Part shown: positions 1-12,900 of the stretch, piece by piece
Layout: each line of letters begins with the position of its first letter
Position numbering within the stretch: position 1 is the first letter of the stretch
NCBI RefSeq assembly: GCF_000499845.2
Contig: NC_023749.2
Span: 44,395,608-44,459,607, forward strand
Origin: Phaseolus vulgaris
Taxonomy: Eukaryota; Streptophyta; Magnoliopsida; Fabales; Fabaceae
Length of the DNA: 64,000 nucleotides
Direction: 5' to 3'
Position numbers and translations under genes: made by a program
The notes under the pieces: generated by a model
Database searches by the model: none
What the model was told of the DNA's origin: nothing
Seen by the model: the letters and a program-made list of their open reading frames with translations, nothing else

Positions 1-901
1 TAGAAGGCTAAAAGCACTTTAATGATAAAAGAGAGATAGTTTTGTAATTTGGGTTACAGCTCATTTCAGTTACCCAATACAACTGTCAGCTTTATTTACT
101 CCCACTTACTCAATACACACATCACTCAATTTTCCTTTTTATAATATTAATAATTTATAATATTAATAATTTCAATTTCAGTTATTTAATTAATCAATAA
201 AAGAACCATTTTTTGTTGGTGGCTGAAATAATACCCCTTCTTCCCCTATCAGATCACAACAGTTTTTCTGAACGTTTCAGTACTACTGACTTGACATTTC
301 TCACCTGAAAGATTTGAATTTCTGCACACACAACACAACTATCATCACCTACTACCACGACAAAAACACACAATTTCAATTTTATCTTATTTTATTTATC
401 CAACATCACACAAAAATGTAACCATTTTTGTTTTTTCAAATTTTCGTTTAAGAATCACAAATCAGAAAAAAAAGGAGAAAGAAAACAGTACAACAGCAGC
501 AAGTTCCTGGTCTTCCTTCTGCCTTGTCCCTCCTCCCATCTTTCTCTCTCTGTCTTAAAAGGCTTTATTTCACAACCCAACAGACCACAGTACTGATCAA
601 ACCTCTTCTTTTTCACCTCTTTGATTCATGCCACAAGTTTGAAACTGAACCGATTTTTGACCCTCCTTTGAGTTCTCATCATTTACCTACATAACTTTGT
701 TTGTTCAATCTTTTTATCTGTTGCACCAACAACGCAGTGTTTGGGGGGGCTTGAATCTCAAAAGGGTGTCTTCAATTTCGCGGCTTTGTACAATGCAGCG
801 GCGACAGTCGAAGTGGGGGTGGTGAATTTTCAATTGGGTTGTAAGTTTGGGTTCAAAGTTGATAAATTTCGGTGGTTTCCGTTGGTGGGGTGGGGGAAAC
901 T
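1..901 (+). promoter_or_regulatory. 5' flank and probable 5' UTR of the myosin gene
   Basis: No coding sequence is supported here. The left part (about 1-420) is AT-rich with a short duplicated ATAATATTAATAATTT block near 140-170. The part from about 480 to 870 is rich in C and T (for example CTTTCTCTCTCTGTC near 540), as is common in plant 5' leaders. The transcription start cannot be placed from sequence alone. An ATG at 872 lies in frame with the chosen start at 902. I preferred 902 because class VIII myosins begin with a short M-(x)-LSASP-like N-terminus. Confidence 0.45.
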
Positions 902-3900
902 ATGGTGTTATCGGCTTCGCCATGTTCCTTGACGAGAAGCTCACTGGAGGAGATGCTGGATTCACTTCGGCGGAGGGACGAGGAGGAGGAGAAGAAGAAG
1001 GACTTGCCACCGGCGTTGCCCGCCAGGCCGGCCTCGCGTGCAAGGCTTCCTCCGGCACGGCGGTTGCTGCCGAATGATTTTAAGGTTAGCGGCAGCGAGC
1101 GCCATGTCGTGCCGGAGAACGGAGTTTCTACTAATGAGGAGAGTGAGGTGAAGGAGAGTGATTTGGAGCAGGAGAGGAGAAGGTGTGGTTTTGGGAGCAA
1201 GAGGCTGAAGAAGGATGTGGATTCTCCTTATGTGACACTTTCTTCCAGTGATTCATCAGGGAAGGTTTGGGAATTGGAGGGTGGTGATAGCCTATCTTAT
1301 TTCATCAAAAAGGTAACTTGTAATTAAATTGGGAGAATGGTGATAGATTCCTGGTTTTAAATTTTTGAAGTGTGATGTTGGATTAGCTATTTTTAGACAA
1401 AGTAATTGATAATTTTTTGAAAGAATTTGAGAAGTTGATCAAAATGAGTGATTATTTCTCTAAATGATGTAGCATTAAAGGCTCAGCATTATTTATATAG
1501 AAAGAAAAAATTGCTTAATTTTAATCGACAAAAATTTGATAAAAAGAAGTGGTTTCTATAAAATAAGTTAAACCGATGGTTTTGATTCTAGTTCTTAGTG
1601 TCTCTCTCTCTCTTTTGGTATTTTGATTTTAGAAGGATATTTTACTGTCTTGTATTGAATTTCCTTTTAAAATTTACCTTGGAAGATAAATATTTTGTCT
1701 GTGGTTATTGTACATTTCAGTTATGAAATTGTACTTCTTGTTCTGTCTTTTAATATGATTGGTGTAGACTGAGACATTGGTAATGCTACGTGATGTGCTT
1801 TTCTGTTAAATTTGCTTTCTGTTTTTGGTTGTTTCCCCAGAAGCTTCGTGTTTGGTGTAGGCAACCAAGAGGGCAGTGGGAACTGGGAATGATACAGTCA
1901 ACTTCAGGAGAGGAAGCGTTCGTTTCACTCTCAAATGGAAATGTAAGTTTCTCTGCCTTTTGTGTCTTTGGAAGTTAAAGTGTAATCTTGAATATGAAAG
2001 TTTATAGGCTGTTTGCGCCATTAACTTGTTCTCCAGGTTATGAAAGTGGACAGATCAGAGATTCTACCAGCAAATCCTGATGTTTTGGAAGATGTGGATG
2101 ATCTAATTAAACTTGGTTATTTGAATGAGCCATCCGTTCTTCACAATCTTAAATTAAGATATTCTCAAGGGATGATTTATGTATGTATGCCTGCTCTGGC
2201 TTTTTCTTCTGAGTAATGTGATATCCTCTTACTTCCTATTAATCCTTATAATATATAAAGGAAGGTTTAATTATTAAATGAAAAGTATATGTATTTAATG
2301 TCTTGAAAACACAAAATACTTCACCATCACTTTCCATTTTTAGTAAGTATCCTAATGGGAAGGTGTTACAAGTGGATTCAGAATTATTCTTTTCTTTTAC
2401 TCCTATATATGCTCTCATGTTTTGCTGCTTGTGCTTTCTGTGTGTGTAGAGTAAAGCAGGTCCAGTTTTAATTGCACTCAATCCTTTCAAAGATCTTCAG
2501 ATGAATGGAAATGATTATGTCTCAGCTCGTAGCCAGAGAGCTATGAATAGTCCTCATATTTACGCTATAGCAGATGCAGCTTATAACAAGATGATTAGAG
2601 GTTAATGAAATTATCCCTTTGTCTCTCCTTCACAATCCTTGTGTTGTACTAGAATGAGACATTTATAAAGGTTTTCTATTTCTTTCTGTATCTTACAGAT
2701 GAAGTCAATCAGTCCATTATCATAAGGTGAGCGCTCCTTAGTACATTTAGTGACAGTCCTGAACTCAATAGCATTGGATTGTATAGTAATAATAAGATAT
2801 GAGCACTGGTGTACTTGTTAATAATCATTGTTAGAAATTTGTTTTCAGTGGTGAGAGTGGATCTGGGAAGACAGAAACAGCTAAAATTGCACTGCAATAC
2901 TTAGCTGCTCTTGGTGGTGGTGGTAATTGTGCCATAGAAAATGAATTTCTTCAGATAAATCGTATTCTAGAGGCTTTTGGGAATGCGAAAACATCTAGAA
3001 ATAACAACTCTAGCAGATTTGTGAGTATATGCTTCTCCCCACAGTATAGTGAAACTTATTATTGCTATTGTTCTATTATTGGAGGCTATGCAGCACTTTT
3101 GGATCATGTTTTAAAGTTGAGCCGTTTAATTGATATACATTTTAATTGGTGCAGGGAAAGTTGATTGAAATTCACTTTGGCTGCACGGGAAAAATATGTG
3201 GGGCTAAAATTCAAACCTGTAAGCATGTCCAAGCTATATATTTTACTGCAAATGTGCTTATTTATGATCTCCATTTATTTTGTAATTACTGAGTTGGTTT
3301 ACTTTCATGGCTGTGTTTGTCACGTGCAAAACCCATATGCTCACTGGAACAGTATTGTTGGAAAAGGTAATTTGTGATGCCTTGTTTGAGCTAAGAGTGA
3401 AATAGTTAGGTTTGTTTTTTCTGACTTCTGAAATAACCATGCCTATTTGAGCAGTCCAGAGTTGTTCAACTGGCCCGTGATGAGAGATCATATCACATAT
3501 TTTATCAACTTTGTGCTGGATCTTCATCTGATCTTAAAGGTATATTTTCTATGCAATGTATCAACTTGTTGGTATAATTGTATACTTTTATATCACATAA
3601 TCATTTATTGTATGAGACAATTGTTTTTCTATGTGTGGTTATTTGCAATTTGTTGAAATGACAACAATCCCAGTTTAACTTTTGAGAGTCAAGTAGCCCT
3701 ATCTTTTGTTCCTTCCGAAAAGAATTTAAGGTTAAATATGTTTTTTGTCACTAATAAATTTTCTATTTTCTTTTTGGTCCCTACTAATTTTTCCCCACTG
3801 ATTTTTTTTTGAACTTTTTCGTCCCTAATAAATCTTGTATTTTATTTCTGGCCTTTAAACTGGCATCTAGAGTATTTTATTTTACTGATTAAAGAGCTAT

Positions 3901-6900
3901 CTAAACCATTTCTGTGACTAAAAACAAAATAAAAAATCTCTTTGGGATGAAAAGAATTTAAAAAATGATGAGGGACCACAATAAAATCCAATAATTTACT
4001 CGGATAGAAAACATATTTAATCTAAGAATTTAAGTGTTTTCTTATGCTAAAACAGTTCTCCGTTTGTGATATTTTTTTGGGGTTTTAACTACCCTTATGT
4101 TTATCATTGTGACTGTTTACTTGCTTATATCATAAGACCAACCCATCATTTGATTTTATTTTGTGTTGATAAGACGAAGATTATTCTGTAAAAGAGCAAC
4201 TGTTGAAAATAAGTCATAAATCTTTATGTTTTTATCACTATATCACTGTTTTGGGACAACTGAATTGCTAAATTACCACTCTTAAGACCGGCTATTTAAA
4301 ATGTTAATGTGGAGTTTGATCCTTGTAGTGTTATCAGTATATTTACTCTTCCCTCTTTGAATTCCATAAGCTGATGTTTATATACATTTAATTTTAGTAC
4401 ACATTAACTGGCATCAATTTCTGCTTTTAAAATTACATTATCTTTTCTGTGTATTTACTTCATCTAACATAATTGAATCTACAAATACTTTGACTCATGT
4501 AAAATCATTATCTTTTTCTCTGCAGAGAAATTGAATCTTAGAGCAGTAAGTGAATATAAATATCTAGTTCAGAGTGATTGCATGTCAGTTGATGGTGTTG
4601 ATGATGCCAAAAGCTTTGATCAGCTGATGGTATATAACTTGACAGTTAGTTTGGTTTACAATAAACTCTTTAACTTTGTCAATAATCCCCTAAGATCTCA
4701 TGTTATTTTCCCCGTGGCATATGCAATATCCCTAGGAAGCACTGGATACGGTTCGAATTTGTAAAGAGGATCAGGAGCTGATATTTAAGATACTTGCTGC
4801 AATACTATGGTTGGGAAATATATCATTCCAAGTAGACAGAGAAAATCACGTTGAGGTTGTTGAGGATGAAGGTAAGATTGATAGAGAATGTAGCTTGCCC
4901 TTTGTTCCACCTTACAATGTTTTATGTATGTTAATTTGGTGTCATTGAGCTCTCACTCAAAGTAGCTAGGACCCACCTGGATTCTTGTAATGCCATATCA
5001 TATACAGTGCATACATTATGTTATGGTTTTTATTGTGTTGGTGAGGAATTTCTAGCAGTTCAGTTTTACTGACGGAAATATTAACTCTAGAAGGCATATA
5101 TGTATTTTACTTACAACTAATGAGTAAGTTCAAATTATCTAAATAATCTAATTATCTTTTGCAGCTGTAACCAGTGCTGCCAAGCTGATGGGTTGCACTT
5201 CCCAGGATTTAATGACAGCATTGTGTACACATAAGATCCAAGCTGATGAAGATATTATTGCCAAAAATTTGACGTTGAGTCAGGTGTGTTACGTATTTGA
5301 AATTTCATTGTTCCATTTTCTTCATGTGTGTCTGGGGAGGTAGGGGGGATGACCATAGGGGGACTTGTCGTACATGACTGGTTGAGATTGTTTTACTAAA
5401 ATGTAATCTTAACCCATCCATTTTGGTTGTATGGTCAAGAATCATGATTCGCTCCTCTTGTAACACTTGATTATCTTTTTCACATTTTTGTTCAGGCAAT
5501 TGAAAGAAGAGATGCAATTGCAAAATTTATCTATGCAAGCTTGTTTAACTGGCTCTTAGACCAAGTTAACAAGTCACTTGAAGTGGGTAAAACATGTACT
5601 GGGAAATCCATAAGTATCCTCGATCTTTATGGGTTTCAGACTTTCCAGGTGAGAAGTTTGTATCAATGTGCTTACTTAGGCTTCAAAGAATGTTGCATAT
5701 GTTCTAATAGTTTCTTGTATCACTTTTTCAGAAGAACGGCTTTGAGCAGTTTTACATGAATTATGCCAATGAAAGGATTCAACAACATTATAATCGTCAC
5801 CTGTTTAAACTAGAGCAGGAGGTTGGTAACCATTTCTAGAGTTAATATTGCTGGGTATTTGACGTTAATTGCCTTTAATTTGAACAAAATAGTGTGATAT
5901 AATTCCATATTTTTGTTTCTCCACATTAATACATTAAATACATTTACATTTTTAACACTTCTGTATTCATTGGAAAGAACAGATTTGGACAAGATTTGCA
6001 TAAACTATTGCCCAATACTAATGCGAATAAAAACATATTTTGAACAGTGTAGTTGGTGGTATAGTTAAACATGTTGGCTTGGTCAAAATACAGTCATAGT
6101 AATTCGGGTATGCTATAATAGTTAAAAAAATGTTTGGTATCCTGGGTTATTTTAAGAAAGTTCTCAAACAATTGCATCCAGGTCTCCAAAGAAAAGAGGA
6201 GAATACATTCTTTATTAGATGTACAAAGAGAAACAGAAAAAATACACAAATGTACCCCAAAGGAGCCCTCTCTTTTCACACTGGGCACTTCCAGTTGAAA
6301 ACAAACAAAATTTGATCATAACCCCCAAAAAAACCCAGCCACCAAACCAAAAATAACTTACTTTTATTCTTCCTCTTTTTATAGACTTGAATAGCTCTTT
6401 TCTAACAGTTCCTTATTAAGCTTGATATGCATAACAGCAATATTGCATTTTTAATTTCATCAGGACTATGAATTGGATGGCATTGATTGGACTAAAGTAG
6501 ATTTTGAGGACAATCAAGGGTGCTTGGATCTATTTGAGAAGGTAACTATTTGATTTAGTTTCTAAATGCTCGAGCTATTCCACTTTCCTTGGAAACTGAG
6601 CAGTTGTTATGGTTCTAGTTTGATTTGTTTCCACTTCCAGACACTGCTTTTCTGTAAAGCATATTATTAATGTATTTATTTTATAAAGTTGTGTTCAGGT
6701 CCCAATGTTGGATGTGTTCACATGATTCAAAATGTTATCTGTTGCAAAATGTGCAGAAACCTCAAGGTCTACTCTCTTTGTTGGATGAGGAGTCAAATTT
6801 ACCAAACGCTTCTGATTTAACATTTGCCAACAAACTTAAGCATCACTTGCACCCTAATCCTTGCTTCAAAGGGGAAAGAGGAAGAGCTTTCCGTGTTCGT

Positions 6901-9900
6901 CACTATGCAGGAGAGGTTAGTTTCTGCTCACTATTTTTAGGGAGCCACATGAGTTAGTTTGGACAAAATCTACTTTTTAATTTTATATCTGAATTAGTAC
7001 TAAAATTTTCTTGTTTAGATTTGGCATACTTTTCCACAAGATTACATGTACAAGGCTATAGTATAAGTAGAAACCACAGTTTTAAGCTCTTGTATATCCA
7101 GAGTATAGTTTTGTCCAGAATGCTATTAGCATAAGGTCTTAGTCCTCAGTCTCTGAATATGATCATTTAATTGGTTTATAAACATGGTGTTTGCTTTCTT
7201 CCAAATTCCTACTTTATTTTAGGAGAGTTTGATTCGTTTTCCTCCAATATATAACATGTCTAAATATTGGGTCCATTATTTCACTTGGTAGAAACAGTTT
7301 GGTACAAATGTCATTCGGATGCTAAGCATGCAATTATTCATTCGACTCTTGTTTTAAATCTGGAGCTTGTATTGTCAAGTATCTATGAGTAAATTCTTTC
7401 TATGAGTAGTATGTATCGTGGAATTCATTTTCCTTGGATGCACATTACTAACATCTGGGTCTCAATCAGGTTCTGTATGATACAAATGGCTTTTTAGAAA
7501 AGAACAGAGACACGATGTCTTCTGATTGCATTCAGTTCCTGTCATCATGTAATTGTGAACTGCTGCAGCTGTTCTCCAAAATGTTTAACCAGTCTGAAAA
7601 GCAGAGTGTTGCAACAAAATTCAAGGTAATTTTGTAGCATTTCTTGTGCTTAATAAAGATTCAAAAGAAATGACAAAGACTTGTTAAAGCAGACTTACAC
7701 ATGGTAATATAAACCTACTCTCATGAGAATCAAATTATTGAATAACAAAGTACAGAAGTATAAAGAGAAATAGTTGAGGGCAAAAATCTAAATAGTTTCA
7801 TTCTTTTAGGTTCAATTGTTCAAGTTGATGCATCAGTTGGAGAGCACCATGCCTCACTTTATTCGCTGCATAGCACCAAATACTAAGCAGCTTCCTGGCA
7901 TTTATGATGAAAGCCTTGTCCTACAACAGCTCAGGTGTTGTGGAGTTCCAGAAGTTGTTAGACTTTCAAGGGCTGGTTATCCTACTCGAATGACCCATCA
8001 AGAGTTTTCTAGAAGGTAGTTGAGAAACTTCCTGTGGTTCTTTGATAAACTTGAATGATAGGTTGATTTTTGTTCCTTGATGTATCTAGGTATGCGTTTA
8101 TGCTTTCTGAGACCAACGTATCGAATGATCCATTGAGCATCTCAGTTGCTGTTTTGCAAAAATTTAATATCCCTTCTGAAATGTACCATGTTGGCTACAC
8201 CAAATTGTATCTTCGAGCAGGGCAGGTATGTCTAAAGTCTTAAGTTTTATTTGCACTGCTTGGAAGTCATCTTTTCTACTTTTTGTTTTCTTCCACTGAT
8301 CTCGGTTAAGTTTGTAACTAGCCGTCCATAGTTTCACATTGGAAACATATTTTTTGCTTAATTGCACTTTGAAGAGCTGTATGCCACTTAAAGTTTACCA
8401 ATCTTTTTCTTAGCAGAATTGTAAATTACATTGATGATTTGGTTGAGTTCACTTTCATTCATATTGTGGTTTCTCTGATTCAGTTATTCTTGTGCGCTGG
8501 TTGCTTTTGTAGATTGACGCACTGGAGAATACGAGAAAACAGATTTTGCAGGGAATACTAGGGATTCAAAAATGTTTCCGTGGTCATCAAGCACGTGGTT
8601 GCTTCTGTGAACTTAAGAATGGAGTGACAACACTACAATCATGTACTGCCAGTATCTTTAATATTGTTTCATTTGGAGCAAAACTATATAAGATTATATG
8701 CACATTTTCTTCATTTTATAAGATTTGTGTAGTAAATGTTTTTTATAATGATAAAAGGAACGTTAGTGAAGATTGGCTTGTACTTTCAAAATATAATTCT
8801 AAAACCTATTGATGCCCATTAAGTTAAGAACTTTAGATGCCTAAACTGATGACTCAAATCATAGAATTGTCACAGGTGATTATTCATAACCTGGGTTCTA
8901 GTTTGTTTCTAAATTGCTAATTCGGTTGCATTGCAGTTATTCGTGGAGAAAATTCAAGAAGGAAATATGGTGTCACGGCGAAGTCTTCAATAACAATTTA
9001 TTCTAGAAAACTGGAGGAGATCCATGCAATCATACTATTACAATCTGGTTAGAATGATTCTGTTTACTGCAATGTTTACCATTATTATTGAAGCTGAACT
9101 TGATTTGCATATTGTCTGTTTTCTTTTCTTGAAGTAATTCGTGGTTGGCTGGTTAGAAGGGATGCTAGTCATGTAAATAGGTCAAAGAAATATCCTGAAA
9201 ATGCCAAACCTAGGCGGAAGTCCTTTATGAAGATAATACCAGAAGTACAGGTAATTTACTTCGCACTTAAACATTAGTCTTGTTTTCCCGTGACTTATAT
9301 TATATATCACCATCTATTTGGTTATTTTTCAGGTGTTGTATTGCGTAAAAATGAAACTTTTCCTATTCTTGTTTATTCTATCAGACTAAAACTTGTGACA
9401 ATTAGAGTTTGAGCTTATGGGGAAATTGAGCCTACCATATATTAGCAATGTTTGTTTAGCACATAATTCTTAGATGTTTGTGAGAGAGAGATCGTATTTG
9501 GTCAGAGTTTAAGGTGAGACTCACTTTTCAAAGAACCAATTTGTAAATATGCTTGAGAGAAGTCAATCATGGAGTTGATGTACCTTTTTAGAGGCTTAAT
9601 GGAAAGATATTGGAGGAATGAAAATATCTATGCTATGGAGTCTTCTTGGAGGCATTGGAGGATAAGGCAGTTGTTACTTAAATTTGGGCCATGCCATCAA
9701 GGATATGTATGATGAGGTTAAAGCCAACATGTTGTTTGGACTTTGGGAAATGGGAAGTTATTTGATACAGTTAGGATATTGATTAGTTAGTTGGGGTTAA
9801 TGAGTTAAATAAATAGTAAGATGTAAGGGGAAGAGGGGAGGATATTTCTTTTGTAGATTGAGCATATTAGCTCTTTGTGAAAGGAGAAATCTTTTGTGAA

Positions 9901-12900
9901 GGGGAAACCTTTGGAGGAGAAATTGCTCTTCTATTTGTTGCCCTTTTCATCATATTCAATAAAAATCTTTCTTTCTTTCTCTTTCCAATTCTTGGTTCCT
10001 AAAGATTGGTTTGATTTTCTGGATTTGAATTGCATGGAAATTAGAGTGAGTGCTTGAAAAAATGGGTCAACAAACATGAAAAAATAATTGTGAAAACTGA
10101 CCTGGCTTTAGTAAAGGAGAGTTTGTTGGACATGAAGCAAATCAAAGAATGACTTCTTGAATTCAATAAAGGTAAGGTTTTTTCAGATGGTGGAAAAAAC
10201 TTATTACAAAGGTTTGTCAAATGCTTGTATTTCTCAAACCTTGGAATGAAGAAGTCCATAGATAATTGACTTAGGTGCTTCCGATCACATTTATGGTAAT
10301 GCTTCCTTATTTTCTTCCATTTCTCATCCCAAAACTTCTCTCTGTCTTTGGACCTAAATGATGTTCTTTTTGTCCCTAATATTCCTTTAAACCTAATTTT
10401 TTTAAGTCAATTAACTAAATCTTTAAATTATTCTATAACCTTTGGTACAAATTCTTTTGTTTCCAAATCTAGAGGACTCTCAATGTCTTGTTTAGCATCC
10501 CCATCTCCTAAGCTTTTATATGATCGCTTGGGTCATCTACATTTATCAAAATTAAGAAGGATGCTTTTCAATCTTAGCAATCTCCAAGTCTTAGAATGTG
10601 ACTCGTGTCAATTAGGAAAACATATTCGGTCTTCTTTTCCAAAAAGAATTGAAACAAGATGCATCTATATCTTTTCTATAATTTATTGTGACATTTGGGG
10701 TCCAAGCCGAGTCTGATCCTTTGGGTTTTTTTATTTTTTCACTTTTATTGATGAATATTCTTGTTGCATTGGGTTTACTTAATGAAAGATTGATCTGAAC
10801 TTTTGAATATCTTTGTGTCTTAATGAAATTAAAACCCAATTTGGCCACTGATCAAGATCTTAAGGAGTGATAATGCCAAATAATACTTTTCTTCTAGTTT
10901 TTCCACTCTTTTAAATTCACATGGCATTTTACACTAGTCCATGTGTCCTCATATACCTTAGCAAAATGGTATAGCAGAAACAAAGAATAGATACTTAGTT
11001 GAAATGGCTCGTATGTTGTTGTTTGGTACCAATGTTCCTGTCCATCATTGGGGTGATGCCATTCTTATTTTTATCTTATTAAAAAAATGTCTTCTTCTTT
11101 TACTTTGGACAATAAAGTTCCATATTCCATTGTGTTTCCAAATGAACCTCTGTTTCGCATTTCTCCTCGAGTCTTTGGTTGTGTGTTTTGTATATGACGT
11201 GTCTTCAGGTTTGGGCAGACTCTTAGCCCGAATTTGATATAAAAAATGTTTTCCTTCATGGTGATCTAGAAGAGATGTACTGGAGAAACTTCCTGGATTT
11301 GTTGCCCCAGAGAGAGTTTGACTTGGTTTGTAAGTTACATCGGTCTCTTTATGGTCTCAAGAATTCTCCTTGCGCTTCGTTTGGAAAATTTAGTCACATT
11401 GTTCAAATTTTTGGAATAAAACACAGTGAGACACACCATTTAGTTTTTTATTGTCTTACACCTCCTGGAAAATGTGTTTACTTAATTGTGTATGTTGATG
11501 ATATAGTTATTACAAGGAATGATACTGCTAGAATCTCGTAGCTAAAGGAGCACTTGTGCAATTGCTTTCAGACCAAAGACCTTGTAAGTATGAAATACTA
11601 GGCATGACTTAATCAAAGGAAGACATTGTAGTTTTTCAAAGGAAATATGCTTTAGATATCTTACAAGAAACAAAGATGGTTGACTGTAGACCAATAGATA
11701 GCCCTATGAATCCAAATAAAAAAATTAATGGTAGATCAAGGTGAACCTCTCTCTAACCCAGAGAGATATAGAGGACTTGTTGGGAAGCTTATTTATCTTA
11801 CTATTACTAGACCTGATCTATCTTCTGTATTGGGTGGTTTAGTTAGTTTATGCAAAATCCCTGTATTGATCAATGAAATGTCATCATCCAGATCTTAAGA
11901 TACCTCAAAAGGGCTCCAGGCCAAGGTCTGTTGAACGAAGATAAAGGGGATACCCAATTTTTGTGTGTATTGTGATGTTCTTTGGACAAGATTTCCCATG
12001 GATAGATGCTCCACTACAGGGTATTGTGTTTTCATCGGAGACAACATTATTTCTTGGAAAAGGAAGAAACAAAATGTGGTATCTCGATGTAGTGTTGAAG
12101 ATGAATATAAGGCAATGATGTCTCTCACTTGTGAACTTGTGTGGGTGAAACAATTTCTTCAAGAATTAATATTCTGTGAGATCCAATCCACATTGCATCT
12201 AACCATGTATTCCATGAGAGGACCAAACATATACAACTTGACTGTCATTTTATTCAAGAGAAGATGTTGTCCAAAGAAGTTTGTATTGAGTTTGTTGGAT
12301 CCAATGATAAACTAGCTGATGTGTTAACAAGATTCCTAAGAGGACCTTAATTTCAATTTATATTTTCCAAGGCACATACAATCTGAATGCTCCAACCTGA
12401 GGGAGTGTTAGAATGATTTATCTTGTTATCTTAGTTATATAACTTAACTTGTTTAGATAGGCCTTTTCTTAGATATTCTTGATGTAATTTTCTTCTATAA
12501 ATAACAAGAGTTAGCTAAAGAGATAATCAATCTCTTAAGCTCTTTTTTTCATATTTCCAGTCTTAAGTATTTGAAGACAAGTCTAGGAAGGGGATTCTTG
12601 TTCTAGAGGAATGGAAAATTAAAATTGGAGGTGTATATTGATGCATGTTATGTAGGGTCTCTCACAGATATGAAATCTACTTTATGATATTGAATGTTCT
12701 TGAGTGGAAATATGGTGACTTGGAGAGGAAACCCTTGGAAGAGAGAGTGTTCTCCTATTTCTCATTCTTTTCATCCTATTCAATATAAATATTTATTTTC
12801 TTTCTTTTCCCAATCCCCACTTCAGAACTCCTGTGACCAGGAATGATTTCCTTATGTCTGGTCTACACCAAGGGTTAAACTTGTTTCTTATTCCATTTAT

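Noticed and set aside
872..901. Upstream in-frame ATG of the myosin gene at 872
   Set aside because: Possible, but the family N-terminus fits a start at 902. Ten extra residues (MVSVGGVGET) have no counterpart that I know of.
853..1200. 115-codon minus-strand ORF over myosin exon 1
   Set aside because: It is antisense to a coding exon with a serine-rich low-complexity product and no domain; a shadow ORF.
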